This document shows, piece by piece, positions 32,700-41,821 of a stretch of DNA of 64,000 bases (positions within the stretch are counted from its first letter, which is position 1; the number at the start of each line of letters is the position of its first letter). The position numbers and the translations under genes are program-made. The DNA lies in the NCBI RefSeq assembly GCF_016907955.1, contig NZ_JAFBCX010000020.1, forward strand, positions 62,001 through 126,000, read 5' to 3'. This DNA is from Lentzea nigeriaca. GTDB taxonomy: Bacteria > Actinomycetota > Actinomycetes > Mycobacteriales > Pseudonocardiaceae. The notes beneath the pieces are model-generated. The model was given only the letters and a program-made list of their open reading frames with translations. It did not search any database and was not told the DNA's origin.

Positions 32700-33648
32700 T
32701 CACCATCTTGGGCGTGACGCCGCATTCCTCCGCCCGCGCGCAGCCGTAGTTCAGCCAGTCCAGCTGGCCGGGCGCGTGCGCGTCGCTGTCGATCGAGAAC
32801 GTGCAGCCGGCGTCGACGGCCAGGCTCAGCAGCCTGCGCGGCGGATCGAGGCGCTCCGGCCGTGAGTTGATCTCGACGGCCGTGCCGTGCTCCGCGCAGG
32901 CCTCGAAGACCCGTACCGCGTCGAACTGGGACTCCGGCCGGCCCCTGCCCACGACGAGCCGGCCGGTGCAGTGGCCGAGGATGTCGACGTGCGGGTTCGA
33001 CACCGCGGTCACCATCCGTTCGGTCATCTCCGCCTTCGGCATCTTCAGTTTCGAGTGGACACTCGCGACCACGATGTCCAGTCGCTCCAGCATGTCGTCG
33101 TCCTGGTCGAGCGAGCCGTCGTCGAGGATGTCGACCTCGATGCCGGTGAGGATCAGGAACGGCGCCAGTTCCACGTTCAGCTCGGCGACGACCTCCAGCT
33201 GCTTCTCCAGCCGGGCCCTGGACAGTCCATTAGCGACGGTCAGGCGCGGCGAGTGGTCGGTCAGCACCATGAACTCGTGGCCGAGGTCGCGGGCCGCCTC
33301 CGCCATCTCCCTGATCGGGCTGCCGCCGTCGGACCAGTCGGAGTGGACGTGGCAGTCGCCCTTCAGCCTCGCGCGGAGCTCCTCGCCGCCGGAGAGGTCG
33401 ACGTGCCGCAGCTTCGCGAGGTAGGAGGGTTCGCGGTTCGCCAAGGCGTCCAGGACGACACCGGCCGTCGCCTTCCCGACGCCTTTCAGATCGGTGAGCG
33501 TGCCGAGTTTCGCGCGTTTCTCGACCTCCACCGGGTCGAGGTCCGCGATGACGGCGGCCGCCCTGCGGAAGGCCTGGACGCGGTAGGTCGGCTCGCCCGC
33601 CCGTTCGAGGTGGAACGCCACCTGCTTCAACGCCTTGACCGGATCCAT
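32662..33648 (-). CDS. PHP-domain metal-dependent phosphoesterase with N-terminal HhH (PolX-like)
   Basis: A 328-residue protein resembling the non-polymerase parts of bacterial PolX. A helix-hairpin-helix region lies at ~20-75 ('LKGVGKATAGVVLDALANRE'), then a PHP domain beginning at 'GDCHVHSDWSDGGSP' with metal ligands His100/His102, then 'MVLTDHSPRL', 'GIEVDILDDGSLD' and 'SIDSDAHAPGQL'. The nucleotidyl-transferase domain is absent. The likely activity is hydrolysis of a phosphoester, perhaps 3'-end trimming in DNA repair, by analogy. ATG 33648 has GGAAGAGGT upstream. The 3' end overlaps the opposite gene by 38 bp. Confidence 0.9.
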   Translation of the reverse strand: MDPVKALKQVAFHLERAGEPTYRVQAFRRAAAVIADLDPVEVEKRAKLGTLTDLKGVGKATAGVVLDALANREPSYLAKLRHVDLSGGEELRARLKGDCHVHSDWSDGGSPIREMAEAARDLGHEFMVLTDHSPRLTVANGLSRARLEKQLEVVAELNVELAPFLILTGIEVDILDDGSLDQDDDMLERLDIVVASVHSKLKMPKAEMTERMVTAVSNPHVDILGHCTGRLVVGRGRPESQFDAVRVFEACAEHGTAVEINSRPERLDPPRRLLSLAVDAGCTFSIDSDAHAPGQLDWLNYGCARAEECGVTPKMVINTRPASALLSG

Positions 33649-33752
33649 ACCTCTTCCTACCAAAATCGCACTCCACACGCCGTGTATGGGGTTTCCCGGC
33701 AGATAAGCGGTGCTCGTTGTCGCCCGGCACGGCGGCCCATAGTTTCGCGGCC

Positions 33753-34148
33753 ATGGCGAGCAACCCGTTTTCGCTGATAGGACACGTCGCGCTGGTCACA
33801 GGCGGAACCCGTGGCATCGGTCTGGAGTCGGTGCGCGCGCTGGCCCGTGCGGGGGCGAGCGTTGCCGCGGCCGAGACGACCAAGGAGGCCGCTCCGGCTG
33901 TCGAGCGCTTCGGCCGCCTCGACGTGCTGGTGAACAACGCCAGTGCCGCACCGCCGTTCGGCCCGGCAGGAATCCGGGTGAACGCGGTGGCGCCCGGCGT
34001 GGTCCGCACCGATTTTTCGGCGGCGATCGTCGCCAGCGAGGACCTGCACGCCGCGGTGGTCGCGAAGACCTCGCTGGGACCGGTGGACGAGGCCTCCGCC
34101 TACACGACCGGTTCGATCCTCGTGGTCGACGGCGGGACGGTGGCGTGA
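33753..34148 (+). pseudogene. Short-chain dehydrogenase with internal in-frame deletions
   Basis: A reading frame of 131 residues against about 250 for the SDR family. The nucleotide-binding start is intact ('TGGTRGIG' at 16-23). The sequence then jumps after ~20 residues to 'ERFGRLDVLVNNAS' (51-64) and directly to 'GIRVNAVAPGVVRTDF' (73-88), with 'TTGSILVVDGGT' at the end. The catalytic Ser and Tyr-x-x-x-Lys, and much of the Rossmann fold, are missing. The frame stays open, so either two in-frame deletions occurred or the remnant is still selected. It probably has no dehydrogenase activity. It is coupled to the DUF3237 gene by TGATG. Confidence 0.8.
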
Positions 34149-34561
34149 TGGAGCTCGTACCGCTGGGCACGATGACCGCGAGGTTGCGGAAGCCCTACAC
34201 ACTCCCGAAAACGCCAGCCGGCGACCGTTTGATCTACGAGGTCGAGTCGGGAACGTTCGAGGGCGAGCGGTTGCGCGGCACGATGCACGGCACGTCGACC
34301 GCGGACTGGCTGACCATCGGCCCGGACGGCACCGCGACCCTGGACGTCCGTTCCGTGCTGCGCACCCACGACGACGCTTTCGTGTATCTGCACTACTCGG
34401 GACGTGTCGACGTCTCGAATGGCTTCGGCGCGCCGCTCTACGCCGCTCCTCTCTTCGAGACCGGCGACGACCGCTACCGCTGGTTGAACCGCGTGCAGGC
34501 CGTCGCGAAGGGTGTCCTCGACGGCCTGGTCCTCACCTACGAGGTGTGCGAGGTGCGGTGA
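34148..34561 (+). CDS. DUF3237 family protein
   Basis: A 137-residue protein of the DUF3237/UPF0311 family, a small beta-barrel of unknown biochemistry. It has the usual 'GTFEGERLRGTM' (~36-47), 'GTATLDVRSVLRTHDDAFVY' (~58-77) and 'PLFETGDDRYRWLNRVQAVA' (~100-119). ATG 34148 shares a base with the SDR stop (TGATG); a GTG three bases earlier is an alternative. These genes often neighbour SDR genes, so the pair may once have been a functional unit. Confidence 0.85.
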   Translation: MELVPLGTMTARLRKPYTLPKTPAGDRLIYEVESGTFEGERLRGTMHGTSTADWLTIGPDGTATLDVRSVLRTHDDAFVYLHYSGRVDVSNGFGAPLYAAPLFETGDDRYRWLNRVQAVAKGVLDGLVLTYEVCEVR

Positions 34562-34645
34562 AATTCACCCGACCTTCGGCGGGTATCGATCGGGTCGGCG
34601 ACTGCGGAAGCGTCGTCGCCGACCAACGATCGGAGGGGTGTCGCG

Positions 34646-36217
34646 GTGAGGAAGCGTTGGGGCGCGGCGGCTTTGGCCGCCCCGCTGTTCATGTCCCTGG
34701 TGGGAACGGCCCATGCGGAGCCGGGTCCGTTGGACGAGTACTACAACCAGACAGTCGCCTGGGCGGAGTGTCCTGCCGGGTGGGTGTCGCCGTCGACCGG
34801 TGTCGAGTGCGCCACGGTGATCGTGCCGATGGACTACAGGAATCCGGGCAACGGCAATCTGGAGATCGCGATCTCCCGCAAGAAGGCCACAGATCCGGCG
34901 CGTCGTAGAGGTGTGCTGCTGACGAACCCCGGTGGGCCGGGCGGATCCGGGCTCGGCGCGGTGCACTGGTTCAACGCGCAGACCGAGGTGCTGAAGATCT
35001 ACGACGTGATCGGCATGGACCCGCGTGGCGTCGGCCGTTCGACTCAGCTGCGGTGCATCTCCACGTCCTCGGAGGCCGAGTTCCCGTCGCGCCCGAAGGA
35101 TTCCCAGCTGTCCAACTGGTCCGACTACGCGCGTGCCGTCGAGGCGAACTGCCAGCGCGGCGGCGGCGAGATGCGCCGGTTCGTGTCGACGATGAACACC
35201 GCCCGCGACATGGACGTCATCCGCGGAGCGTTGGGGGAGAAGAAGGTCTCGTACGTCGGGTACTCGTACGGAACGCAGCTCGGCGCCGTTTTCGGCTCCA
35301 TGTTCCCGAAGTCGCTCGACCGCAGCGTGCTGGACTCCGCTCTGGACCCGCTGAAGACGTGGCACGAGCAGGACGTCGACGTGGTGGACGCGATAACCGA
35401 CAACCTGAAGAAGTGGACGGAGTGGACCTCCGCCCGCAACTCCACCTACGGGCTCGGCACCACGCCCGCCGCGGTGCGCGGAGAGCTGGACGCGATCGCG
35501 GAGAAGCTGAAGTCCGGCCCGTTCGGCGGGTACGCGGACGTCTCGTCGTTCGACTACGCGGTGGGAGCCACCCGCTACCGGCGTTCGTGGGCCGCGTTCT
35601 CCCGCCACATCGCCTCGATCAAGGCGGGAGTCGCCGATCCCGGTGAGGCTTCGGCGATCGTCGCGGCGCTGAAGAAGGGCGACATCGAGCCCACCTCCGC
35701 CGGCACGTACCAGGCCGTCACCTGCGAGTGGGACTGGTTCACCGACGTCAACACCTACTACAACGACATGAAGCGGTGGCGCGACACCAACCCGTACGGC
35801 GGGACCGTCGACTACATGGCGCCGACCAACTGCACGTTCCGCGCGTTCCAGCGGCCGGAGAGGATTCCCGCCATCACGCGGAAGTACCCGGCGGGCATCG
35901 TGATCAACTCCGACGGCGACACGCAGACCCCGCTCGCCAACGGGCGGGTCATGGCCGAGCACCTCAACGTGCCGCTGATCAACGTGTCCAACGATGGTCA
36001 GCACGGGCACTACGCGTTGCGTCGCAACGCCTGCGTCGACGCTCTGGTCAACAAGTACCTGGTGTCCGGGATTCTGCCGGGGTCGCGGGTGACGTGCGCC
36101 GGGACGGACATCGCGGAGAACGTGCCGCCGGGTCAGGCCGTTTCGCTGGCGCAGCAGTCTTCCCGGCCGTTGAGCGAGATCCTGGGTGAGATAGCGGCGG
36201 AGCCCAAGCCGTTCTAG
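34646..36217 (+). CDS. Secreted TAP-like tripeptidyl aminopeptidase (alpha/beta hydrolase)
   Basis: A 523-residue exported serine peptidase of the Streptomyces Tap/SlpD-E type. The signal peptide is cleaved near 'AHA|EP' (residue ~24). The hydrolase core has the oxyanion stretch 'LLTNPGGPGGSGLG' (~90-103), 'VIGMDPRGVGRS' and the nucleophile 'GYSYGT' (~208-213). The C-terminal TAP-like domain supplies Asp in 'INSDGDTQTP' and His in 'NDGQHGHYAL'. Such enzymes trim N-terminal tripeptides from secreted proteins. A strong hairpin at 36225 follows the stop. Confidence 0.92.
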   Translation: MRKRWGAAALAAPLFMSLVGTAHAEPGPLDEYYNQTVAWAECPAGWVSPSTGVECATVIVPMDYRNPGNGNLEIAISRKKATDPARRRGVLLTNPGGPGGSGLGAVHWFNAQTEVLKIYDVIGMDPRGVGRSTQLRCISTSSEAEFPSRPKDSQLSNWSDYARAVEANCQRGGGEMRRFVSTMNTARDMDVIRGALGEKKVSYVGYSYGTQLGAVFGSMFPKSLDRSVLDSALDPLKTWHEQDVDVVDAITDNLKKWTEWTSARNSTYGLGTTPAAVRGELDAIAEKLKSGPFGGYADVSSFDYAVGATRYRRSWAAFSRHIASIKAGVADPGEASAIVAALKKGDIEPTSAGTYQAVTCEWDWFTDVNTYYNDMKRWRDTNPYGGTVDYMAPTNCTFRAFQRPERIPAITRKYPAGIVINSDGDTQTPLANGRVMAEHLNVPLINVSNDGQHGHYALRRNACVDALVNKYLVSGILPGSRVTCAGTDIAENVPPGQAVSLAQQSSRPLSEILGEIAAEPKPF

Positions 36218-36224
36218 GGAGGGT

Positions 36225-36250
36225 GAGGGAGCTCCGCACGGAGCTCCCTC
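36225..36250 (+). terminator. Hairpin terminator after TAP-like peptidase
   Basis: A perfect 12-bp inverted repeat (GAGGGAGCTCCG and its complement) with a 2-base turn starts 8 bp after the stop. It has no long T-tract, which is usual for actinobacterial terminators. Confidence 0.75.
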
Positions 36251-36255
36251 GCTGC

Positions 36256-36440
36256 TCAGATCGCGTACGGCCCGAACCGGCCCCACGCGACGAAGGCCGC
36301 GGCGATCAGCAGGACCGCGTTGAACGCGATGCCCTGCAGTTCCTTCCTCGACCCACGGCAGTTGCCTGACGAGTTTCTCGCGCGGCTGGTCGCGCTGCTG
36401 CTCCAGTCCTTCCGGGCGCCGGGGCACGGCCCACTGCCCG
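36256..36440 (-). pseudogene. Probable gene remnant with a hydrophobic C-terminal peptide
   Basis: On the reverse strand, a frame ending at 36256 reads a short hydrophobic segment ('AFNAVLLIAAAFVAWGRF') closed by 'GPYAI' and a stop, with no start codon close upstream. A different frame slightly upstream (from about 36440) reads a charged helix-like stretch ('QQRDQPREKLVRQLPWVEE'). Joining them with one frameshift near 36350 would give a small membrane protein of about 60 residues. No intact gene is visible between 36218 and 36517. Weakly supported. Confidence 0.25.
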
Positions 36441-36517
36441 ACCCGCCCTCGCCTCGTGCCGTCTACCGGTCCATGCTGCGCGCCGGGCGGGCGTGCCGCG
36501 GCGCGCAGGAACGGCGA

Positions 36518-37738
36518 TCAGGCGAACCAGGTGCCGCCACCGGTCTGCCGGTAGCCGAGCGCCCGGTACACGGCGTCCACAAGGGACTGTCCGCGTTCGT
36601 TGACGCCGAGCCCCGGCCCCTGCCGGTTCATCGCGTAGCCGAACGAGAGCCGCGCCCGAGGATCGGCGAACCCGAGCGAGCCGCCCATCCCGTTGTGCCC
36701 GAAAGCCTCCTCGCTGATCAGCAGGCCCTCGCGGTCGTTCGGCGGCAAATACGAGTTGTCGGTGGCCTTCTGGAACCCGAGCGCGAACCGCGACGGCACC
36801 CCGACCACGGCGTCGAGCCCCGCCACGACGACGTTCGACATCTGCGGGAGCTGCTGCGGCTCCACCAGCCGCACGCCGTTGTAGGAGCCGCCGAGCGCCA
36901 GCGGCCGGTACATCCCGGCGAGCCCGCGTGCGTTCGAGATGCCGCCGATCGCGCCCATTTCCGCGCTGTGTGCTGCCCGTGAGTCGGACTCGCCCGGCGC
37001 CATGTAGCCGCCGTTGTTGAGCAACATCAGGCCGGGCACCGACTCGGGCTCCGTCAGAGCGGTGACGAACAACGACGGCAGCAGCACGCCCGGTTGTGTC
37101 GGGTCGACCGGGATCGTGTGCGCGACATGGGGTTCGAGGTCCTCCGGCAGTCCCATCCAGAAGTCGAGGCCGAGCGGCCCGGACACCTCCTTCTCGAAGA
37201 ACTGGCCCAGCGACTGCCCCGTGACGCGGCGGATGATCTCGCCGACCAGGAACCCGAACGTCAGGCCGTGGTAGCCGTGCCGCGTGCCCGGCTGCCACAG
37301 CGGTTTCTGCGCAGCGAGCGCCGCGGTGACGAGTTCCCAGTCGTAGAAGGCGCCGGCGGGCAGCCACTCGGTGAGCGCGGGCAGGCCTGCCTGGTGGCTC
37401 AGTACGTGCCGGACGAGCGTCGCGTCCTTGCCCTCGGCGCCGTACTCCGGCCAGTACCGGACGACCGGCGCGTTGAGGTCGAGTGCGCCGCGCGAGGCGA
37501 GGATGTGCGCGCAGAGCGCGGTCGCGGCCTTGGTGCACGACCACACGTGGACGATGGTCTCCTCCGACCACGGCTGACCCGTGAGGGGGTCGGCGACACC
37601 ACCCCAGAGGTCGACGACGGGCTCGCCGTCGAGGGTCACGTGCACGGAGGCGCCCACCTCGCCGCGTTCGGCGAAGTTGCGTTCGAACTCGGTGCGCACC
37701 TCCGCGAACTGCGGGGCGCAGGTTCCCTGGATCGACAT
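36518..37738 (-). CDS. Serine hydrolase, beta-lactamase/esterase family (class C-like)
   Basis: A 406-residue protein of the beta-lactamase-related serine hydrolase family (EstB/esterase type). The active-site SxxK is 'SCTK' near residue 67, the Tyr region 'YHGLTFGFLVGEII' near 157, and the C-terminal 'FGHNGMGGSLGFADPRARLS' (~350) replaces the KTG motif. There is no signal peptide, so it is probably a cytoplasmic esterase. ATG 37738 has GAGGAGG upstream; an in-frame start 45 bp earlier is less likely. Divergent from the LAL regulator. Confidence 0.9.
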   Translation of the reverse strand: MSIQGTCAPQFAEVRTEFERNFAERGEVGASVHVTLDGEPVVDLWGGVADPLTGQPWSEETIVHVWSCTKAATALCAHILASRGALDLNAPVVRYWPEYGAEGKDATLVRHVLSHQAGLPALTEWLPAGAFYDWELVTAALAAQKPLWQPGTRHGYHGLTFGFLVGEIIRRVTGQSLGQFFEKEVSGPLGLDFWMGLPEDLEPHVAHTIPVDPTQPGVLLPSLFVTALTEPESVPGLMLLNNGGYMAPGESDSRAAHSAEMGAIGGISNARGLAGMYRPLALGGSYNGVRLVEPQQLPQMSNVVVAGLDAVVGVPSRFALGFQKATDNSYLPPNDREGLLISEEAFGHNGMGGSLGFADPRARLSFGYAMNRQGPGLGVNERGQSLVDAVYRALGYRQTGGGTWFA

Positions 37739-37852
37739 TGACCCTCCTCGGGCGGAAAGCGGCGGTTGCCTCAATGCCATCACCGAGAGGAACCACGGGT
37801 CAGTAGGGAACCCTCAGCGGCTAACGCGTCCGGTCGTACGGTCCTACCGAGA

Positions 37853-40738
37853 GTGACTGATCGCGCACGGAAAGCGGGACCCTGCCGAGCTGAGCCACCC
37901 ACGTGGAAGACTCAGCGCTGCTCCGCCGAAGCTCGCCGGGAGGCCGTCATCGTCGACACCCCGCTCCGCGCCGCGACCCGGAGGACCGAACTCCGCGGAC
38001 GGGAACCGGAACTGCGCACGATCCTCGACTGCGTGGACGCGGCACCCGCGACCGGCCTCGTCGTGGTGCGGGTCAGCGGAGAACCCGGCATCGGCAAGAC
38101 CAGCCTGCTCGCGGAGATCGCCCACCGCCTGCGCGAGCGCCGCTGCGGCGTGCTCACTTCGGCGTCCGACGTGCTCGGCAAGCGCATCCCGTACGGCGCG
38201 GTGGTCGCGTTGGTCCGTTCCCTCGTCACACCGCTGGACAAGCTCCGCGCAGATGCCTTGTCCGCACTGGAGTTCTCCGCGACGGAGGACTCCGGCGCCT
38301 GGTTCGGTCGTGCCTGCGACCGGGTGGTGCGCCTGCTGACCGAGCTCACGGCGGCGCGCCCCGCGGCGTTGCTGATCGACGACCTCGACCACGTGGACGA
38401 CGACTCCCTGGCCCTGCTCACCCTGGTGCTGCGCAGGGTCTCGGCAGCGCCACTGGTGCTGGTCACCGCGAGCCGTTCGCACACCAGCGAACCCGGCGCC
38501 GAAAGCCTGCTGGACCGGGTGGAACAGCACGCCGACGTGCTGCGCATCGATCTCGCCCCGCTCTCCGACGCCGACGTGGCCCGCATCGTCGAGTCCGTCC
38601 TGCAGACCCCGGTCGACGAGGCTCTCGCCCGCGAGGTCGGGCAACGATCCGACGGCAACCCGTTCTTCGTCACCGAGATCGCCCGCTCGTTGAAGGAGCT
38701 CGACCTCGTGACGGTCGACAACAACCGGGCCCGCCTGGCCGTCTCCCCGGACGCGATCCGCCTGACCCGCCGCGAGGCCGTCCTGCGCCGCGTGGCCCCG
38801 CTGGAGAACGACACCCGCCTGGTGGCCCGCGCCGTCTCCGTCTTCCGCCGGGTGCGCCTCGACCAGATCCCGCTGCTGGCCCGCGTGGCCTCACTGCCGG
38901 AGGCAACGGTCGTCGCCGCGTTCGACGAACTCCTGCGCGCCCACATAGTCGTTCACGACGACGAGCGCGGCTACCGCTTCTCGCACGCCCTGGTGGGTGA
39001 GGCCCTCTACCACGAGGTCGGCCCCGCCCAACGCCGTCACCTCCATTCCCTGATCTCCGCCCGCCTGCTGGAGGACCGTTCCCAGGGCCTGCCGGTGGAC
39101 CTGCTCCAACTCGCCTGGCACCTGGCCGAGTCCGCCGCCCCCGGCGACCGCGCCGCCGTCGAGGTGCTGGCCGACGCCGCCTCCGTGGCCCGCGCCACCG
39201 CACCGGAAACCGCGGCCGCCCTGTGCACCCGAGCCCTGCGACTGTTGCCCCGCAACGCCCCCGAACGCTCCGACCTGCTCGCCCTGCAGTGCCGCGTGCT
39301 GGCCAGGGCCTCACGCCCCGCGCTGGCCATCGAACCCGGGCTGGCCGCCCTGGACTCCATGGCGCCGGGCCAGGAACGCACGCGGGTGGCCACCGCCGTG
39401 ATCTCCTCGCTGTTCTCCGTCGGCCGGACAGCGGAAGCCATGGCACTGGCCGACGAGGAGGTGGCGAACGGCCCGGCCTCTCTGCAAGCCCAGCGAGCCG
39501 TGCTCCTCGTCTACAACAACCGCCACGAGGACGCCGTCGAGGAAGTGGCCCGCATCGAGGCACTCCCGATCAGCTCGCCGGCCGAAGGCGTGATCGTCTT
39601 CGAGCACCTGGCGATGCTCTCCTCGTTGTTGTTCCAGCACGACCGCACGGTCGAGTACGCCAACCGTGCACTGTCCTATTGCGACGATCAGCCGATGCTC
39701 GAACTGCAGGCACTCTCCGTCTGCGCCTCGATCACCTCACTGGCGGGCCTGGTCCACGACGCCTCCTGGCGTCTGCGCCGAGCCGAGGAACTGGTCGACC
39801 AGGTCGGCTCCCACGGCTTCCGGGCCGAACGAGCCGCCTCCCGCGTCGCTCTCGACTGGCTGGGCGGCCACTGGGACGCCGCGCTCGACGGCATCGGCCG
39901 CTGGCTCCCCGACGTGGAAGCCGCCCAGGCCGACCAGGCCCTGGGCGTGCTGCAGGCCGTCGAGCTCTCGATCCGCACCTGGCGCGGCGAACTCGACGTG
40001 GCGGCCCGCCTGGCCTCGCTGCCCGCCCCGCAGTCGGTGAACATCTCCAAGCTCCACGCCGCGGCCCACGCCGAGTACCTGATCGCGCGAGGCGAGATCG
40101 ACGAGGCCTACGCCCTGCTCGCGGGCGCCATCGGCAGCCGTCTCGAGTCCGCCTACTCCTGCGTCCTGGTTGCCCGGATGATCGAGCTCGACCTGGAACG
40201 CGGCCGCACCGACTCGGCCCTGGAATCCCTGGACCGCCTGGCTTCCGTGTCGCCGACCAGGGTGTCGCCGTGGTCGCGCACGACCATCCGCCGGGTGACG
40301 GGCGTGGTGCGGCAGGACGCGGACCTGCTGCGGGAGGCGGTGTCCGAAGCCGCCACGGGTGGCCTGGAGTTCGAGAAGGCCCGCGCCCAGCTGGCTTTGG
40401 GCGAGATCGCGAAGGACGAGGTCCCGGTTCTTCTCGAGGCCTACACGGCTTTCCAGCGCCTGGGCGCCCACGGCCTGCGCCGCCAGGCGGGCAACCGTTT
40501 GCGTGCGCTGGGCGCCAAGGTTCCGCGAGCCCGCTCGAAGGCGCCCGGCCTGCTCACGGAGGCCGAGGAGAACGTGGCCCGGTTGGTGCAGCAGGGAATG
40601 CGCAACCGCGACATCGCCGCCGCCCTGCACTACAGCCCGCGGACGATCGAGGTCTACCTCTCGCGGATCTACGCGAAGCTGCACGTCTCGTCCCGCCTGG
40701 AACTGGCCCGCGTGCTGGACGCGATGCAGCAGCGCTAA
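37853..40738 (+). CDS. Large LuxR-family ATP-binding regulator (LAL type)
   Basis: A 961-residue LAL regulator. After ~45 residues comes an AAA/NACHT-like ATPase with Walker A 'GEPGIGKTS' (~76-84) and Walker B 'ALLIDDLDHVDDDS' (~170-183). A long TPR-like helical sensor region (~430-880) precedes the C-terminal LuxR helix-turn-helix ('LTEAEENVARLVQQGM', 'NRDIAAALHYSPRTIEVYLS', ~900-955). GTG 37853 is the best of the available starts; a TTG at 37766 would add 29 unlikely residues. The target is not evident; the divergent serine hydrolase and the downstream genes are candidates. Confidence 0.9.
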   Translation: MTDRARKAGPCRAEPPTWKTQRCSAEARREAVIVDTPLRAATRRTELRGREPELRTILDCVDAAPATGLVVVRVSGEPGIGKTSLLAEIAHRLRERRCGVLTSASDVLGKRIPYGAVVALVRSLVTPLDKLRADALSALEFSATEDSGAWFGRACDRVVRLLTELTAARPAALLIDDLDHVDDDSLALLTLVLRRVSAAPLVLVTASRSHTSEPGAESLLDRVEQHADVLRIDLAPLSDADVARIVESVLQTPVDEALAREVGQRSDGNPFFVTEIARSLKELDLVTVDNNRARLAVSPDAIRLTRREAVLRRVAPLENDTRLVARAVSVFRRVRLDQIPLLARVASLPEATVVAAFDELLRAHIVVHDDERGYRFSHALVGEALYHEVGPAQRRHLHSLISARLLEDRSQGLPVDLLQLAWHLAESAAPGDRAAVEVLADAASVARATAPETAAALCTRALRLLPRNAPERSDLLALQCRVLARASRPALAIEPGLAALDSMAPGQERTRVATAVISSLFSVGRTAEAMALADEEVANGPASLQAQRAVLLVYNNRHEDAVEEVARIEALPISSPAEGVIVFEHLAMLSSLLFQHDRTVEYANRALSYCDDQPMLELQALSVCASITSLAGLVHDASWRLRRAEELVDQVGSHGFRAERAASRVALDWLGGHWDAALDGIGRWLPDVEAAQADQALGVLQAVELSIRTWRGELDVAARLASLPAPQSVNISKLHAAAHAEYLIARGEIDEAYALLAGAIGSRLESAYSCVLVARMIELDLERGRTDSALESLDRLASVSPTRVSPWSRTTIRRVTGVVRQDADLLREAVSEAATGGLEFEKARAQLALGEIAKDEVPVLLEAYTAFQRLGAHGLRRQAGNRLRALGAKVPRARSKAPGLLTEAEENVARLVQQGMRNRDIAAALHYSPRTIEVYLSRIYAKLHVSSRLELARVLDAMQQR

Positions 40739-41709
40739 CCAGGAGGCACGACCCGGCCGAGTCGTTTGCTCACGCCCTCCTCCTGGTAGTTGGCCACGGT
40801 CTCGGCGAGCTGCAGGCACGCGCGTTCGATGGCCTCACGGGCCTGGTTGCGCTCGCTCGTGACGGCGCTCAGGATCAGCCCGGTCAGCGCCACCGAGCCG
40901 TTGAACGCCTGCAGCACGATCATCGTGGTCAGCAGGTCGGCCGAGGCGAAGTGACCGTTGGCCGCGGACATCACGGCGGCCACGGAGGTGATCGCGGCGC
41001 ACGGTGCGGCGATCGCGTGCTGGAACCGCAGGGCCGCCCAGATCAGCATCGGGAACACCAGGAACAGCAGCCGCATCTGCGACGTGGTCACGAACGCCGC
41101 CAGGGCCGCGGTGGCGACGAGCAGCGACGCGGCCTCCGCGAACCGTCTCGGCTGAGCGTTCCACCGCCGGGGAAGCGTCAGCAGCAACGGTGTGAACACC
41201 AGAACGCCCATCGCGTCGCCGGTCCACCACACCGACACCACCGCTGGCGCCTCGTGCCACGGGATCACGCCGTCGAGTCTCAACGCCATCGTGCCGACCA
41301 CCGCGCTGATCAGCATCGCGCCCAGCGCACCGGTGAACACGAGCAGCAGCGCGTCCTTCAACCTGTCGAGCTGGGGCCGGAACCCGAAGCGCGTCAACAG
41401 GAACCAGGCGGTCAACGGCGCGGCGGTGTTGCCGATCGTGATCAGCACGGTCGCGCCTGGCCCCGTGCCGAGCGCGATGTTCGCGGTCAGCGCGCCGAGC
41501 GCGATGCCTGGCCAGATCCGCAGACCCGACATCAGCAACGCCGCCACGGAGATCCCTGTGGGGAGCCACAGTGGAGTGACCTGGCCCTTGACCAGTGCCA
41601 GGACCAGTCCCACCTTCGCCGTCGCGTAGTAGGCGACGGCTACCGCGAGGATCATCACGGTGGTGCGGAGTGCGGCGTTCACCGGCACATGCTGCACCCG
41701 TGCACACAT
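40735..41709 (-). CDS. MASE1-domain integral membrane protein
   Basis: About 324 residues with eight or so membrane helices matching the MASE1 sensor domain: 'VGLVLALVKGQVTPLWLPTG' (~31-50), 'LRIWPGIALGALTANI' (~57-72), 'VWWTGDAMGVLVFTPLLLTL' (~158-177). MASE1 normally precedes a kinase or GGDEF domain. Here only a ~45-residue cytoplasmic tail with a helical 'SERNQAREAIERACLQLAET' segment follows, so the protein is a sensor without an output domain. ATG 41709 has GAGG about 12 bp upstream; other starts nearby are possible. It ends in a 4-bp overlap with the convergent LAL gene. Confidence 0.85.
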   Translation of the reverse strand: MCARVQHVPVNAALRTTVMILAVAVAYYATAKVGLVLALVKGQVTPLWLPTGISVAALLMSGLRIWPGIALGALTANIALGTGPGATVLITIGNTAAPLTAWFLLTRFGFRPQLDRLKDALLLVFTGALGAMLISAVVGTMALRLDGVIPWHEAPAVVSVWWTGDAMGVLVFTPLLLTLPRRWNAQPRRFAEAASLLVATAALAAFVTTSQMRLLFLVFPMLIWAALRFQHAIAAPCAAITSVAAVMSAANGHFASADLLTTMIVLQAFNGSVALTGLILSAVTSERNQAREAIERACLQLAETVANYQEEGVSKRLGRVVPPG

Positions 41710-41821
41710 GTCCGCCAGACCTCGCAACAGGGCGTACCCGGTCGGACTCAGTCCGTAGGTTTCTTAGTTGTCGTGGAAGCCGCACTACAGCCCGTCGTGC
41801 ACGCGACGTGAGATGGGTTGC

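Noticed and set aside
39223..41811. A forward open frame of 862 codons over the LAL C-terminus and the MASE1 gene
   Set aside because: It is in the wrong frame relative to the LAL helix-turn-helix and antisense to MASE1. Low-complexity Arg/Gly/Gln composition.
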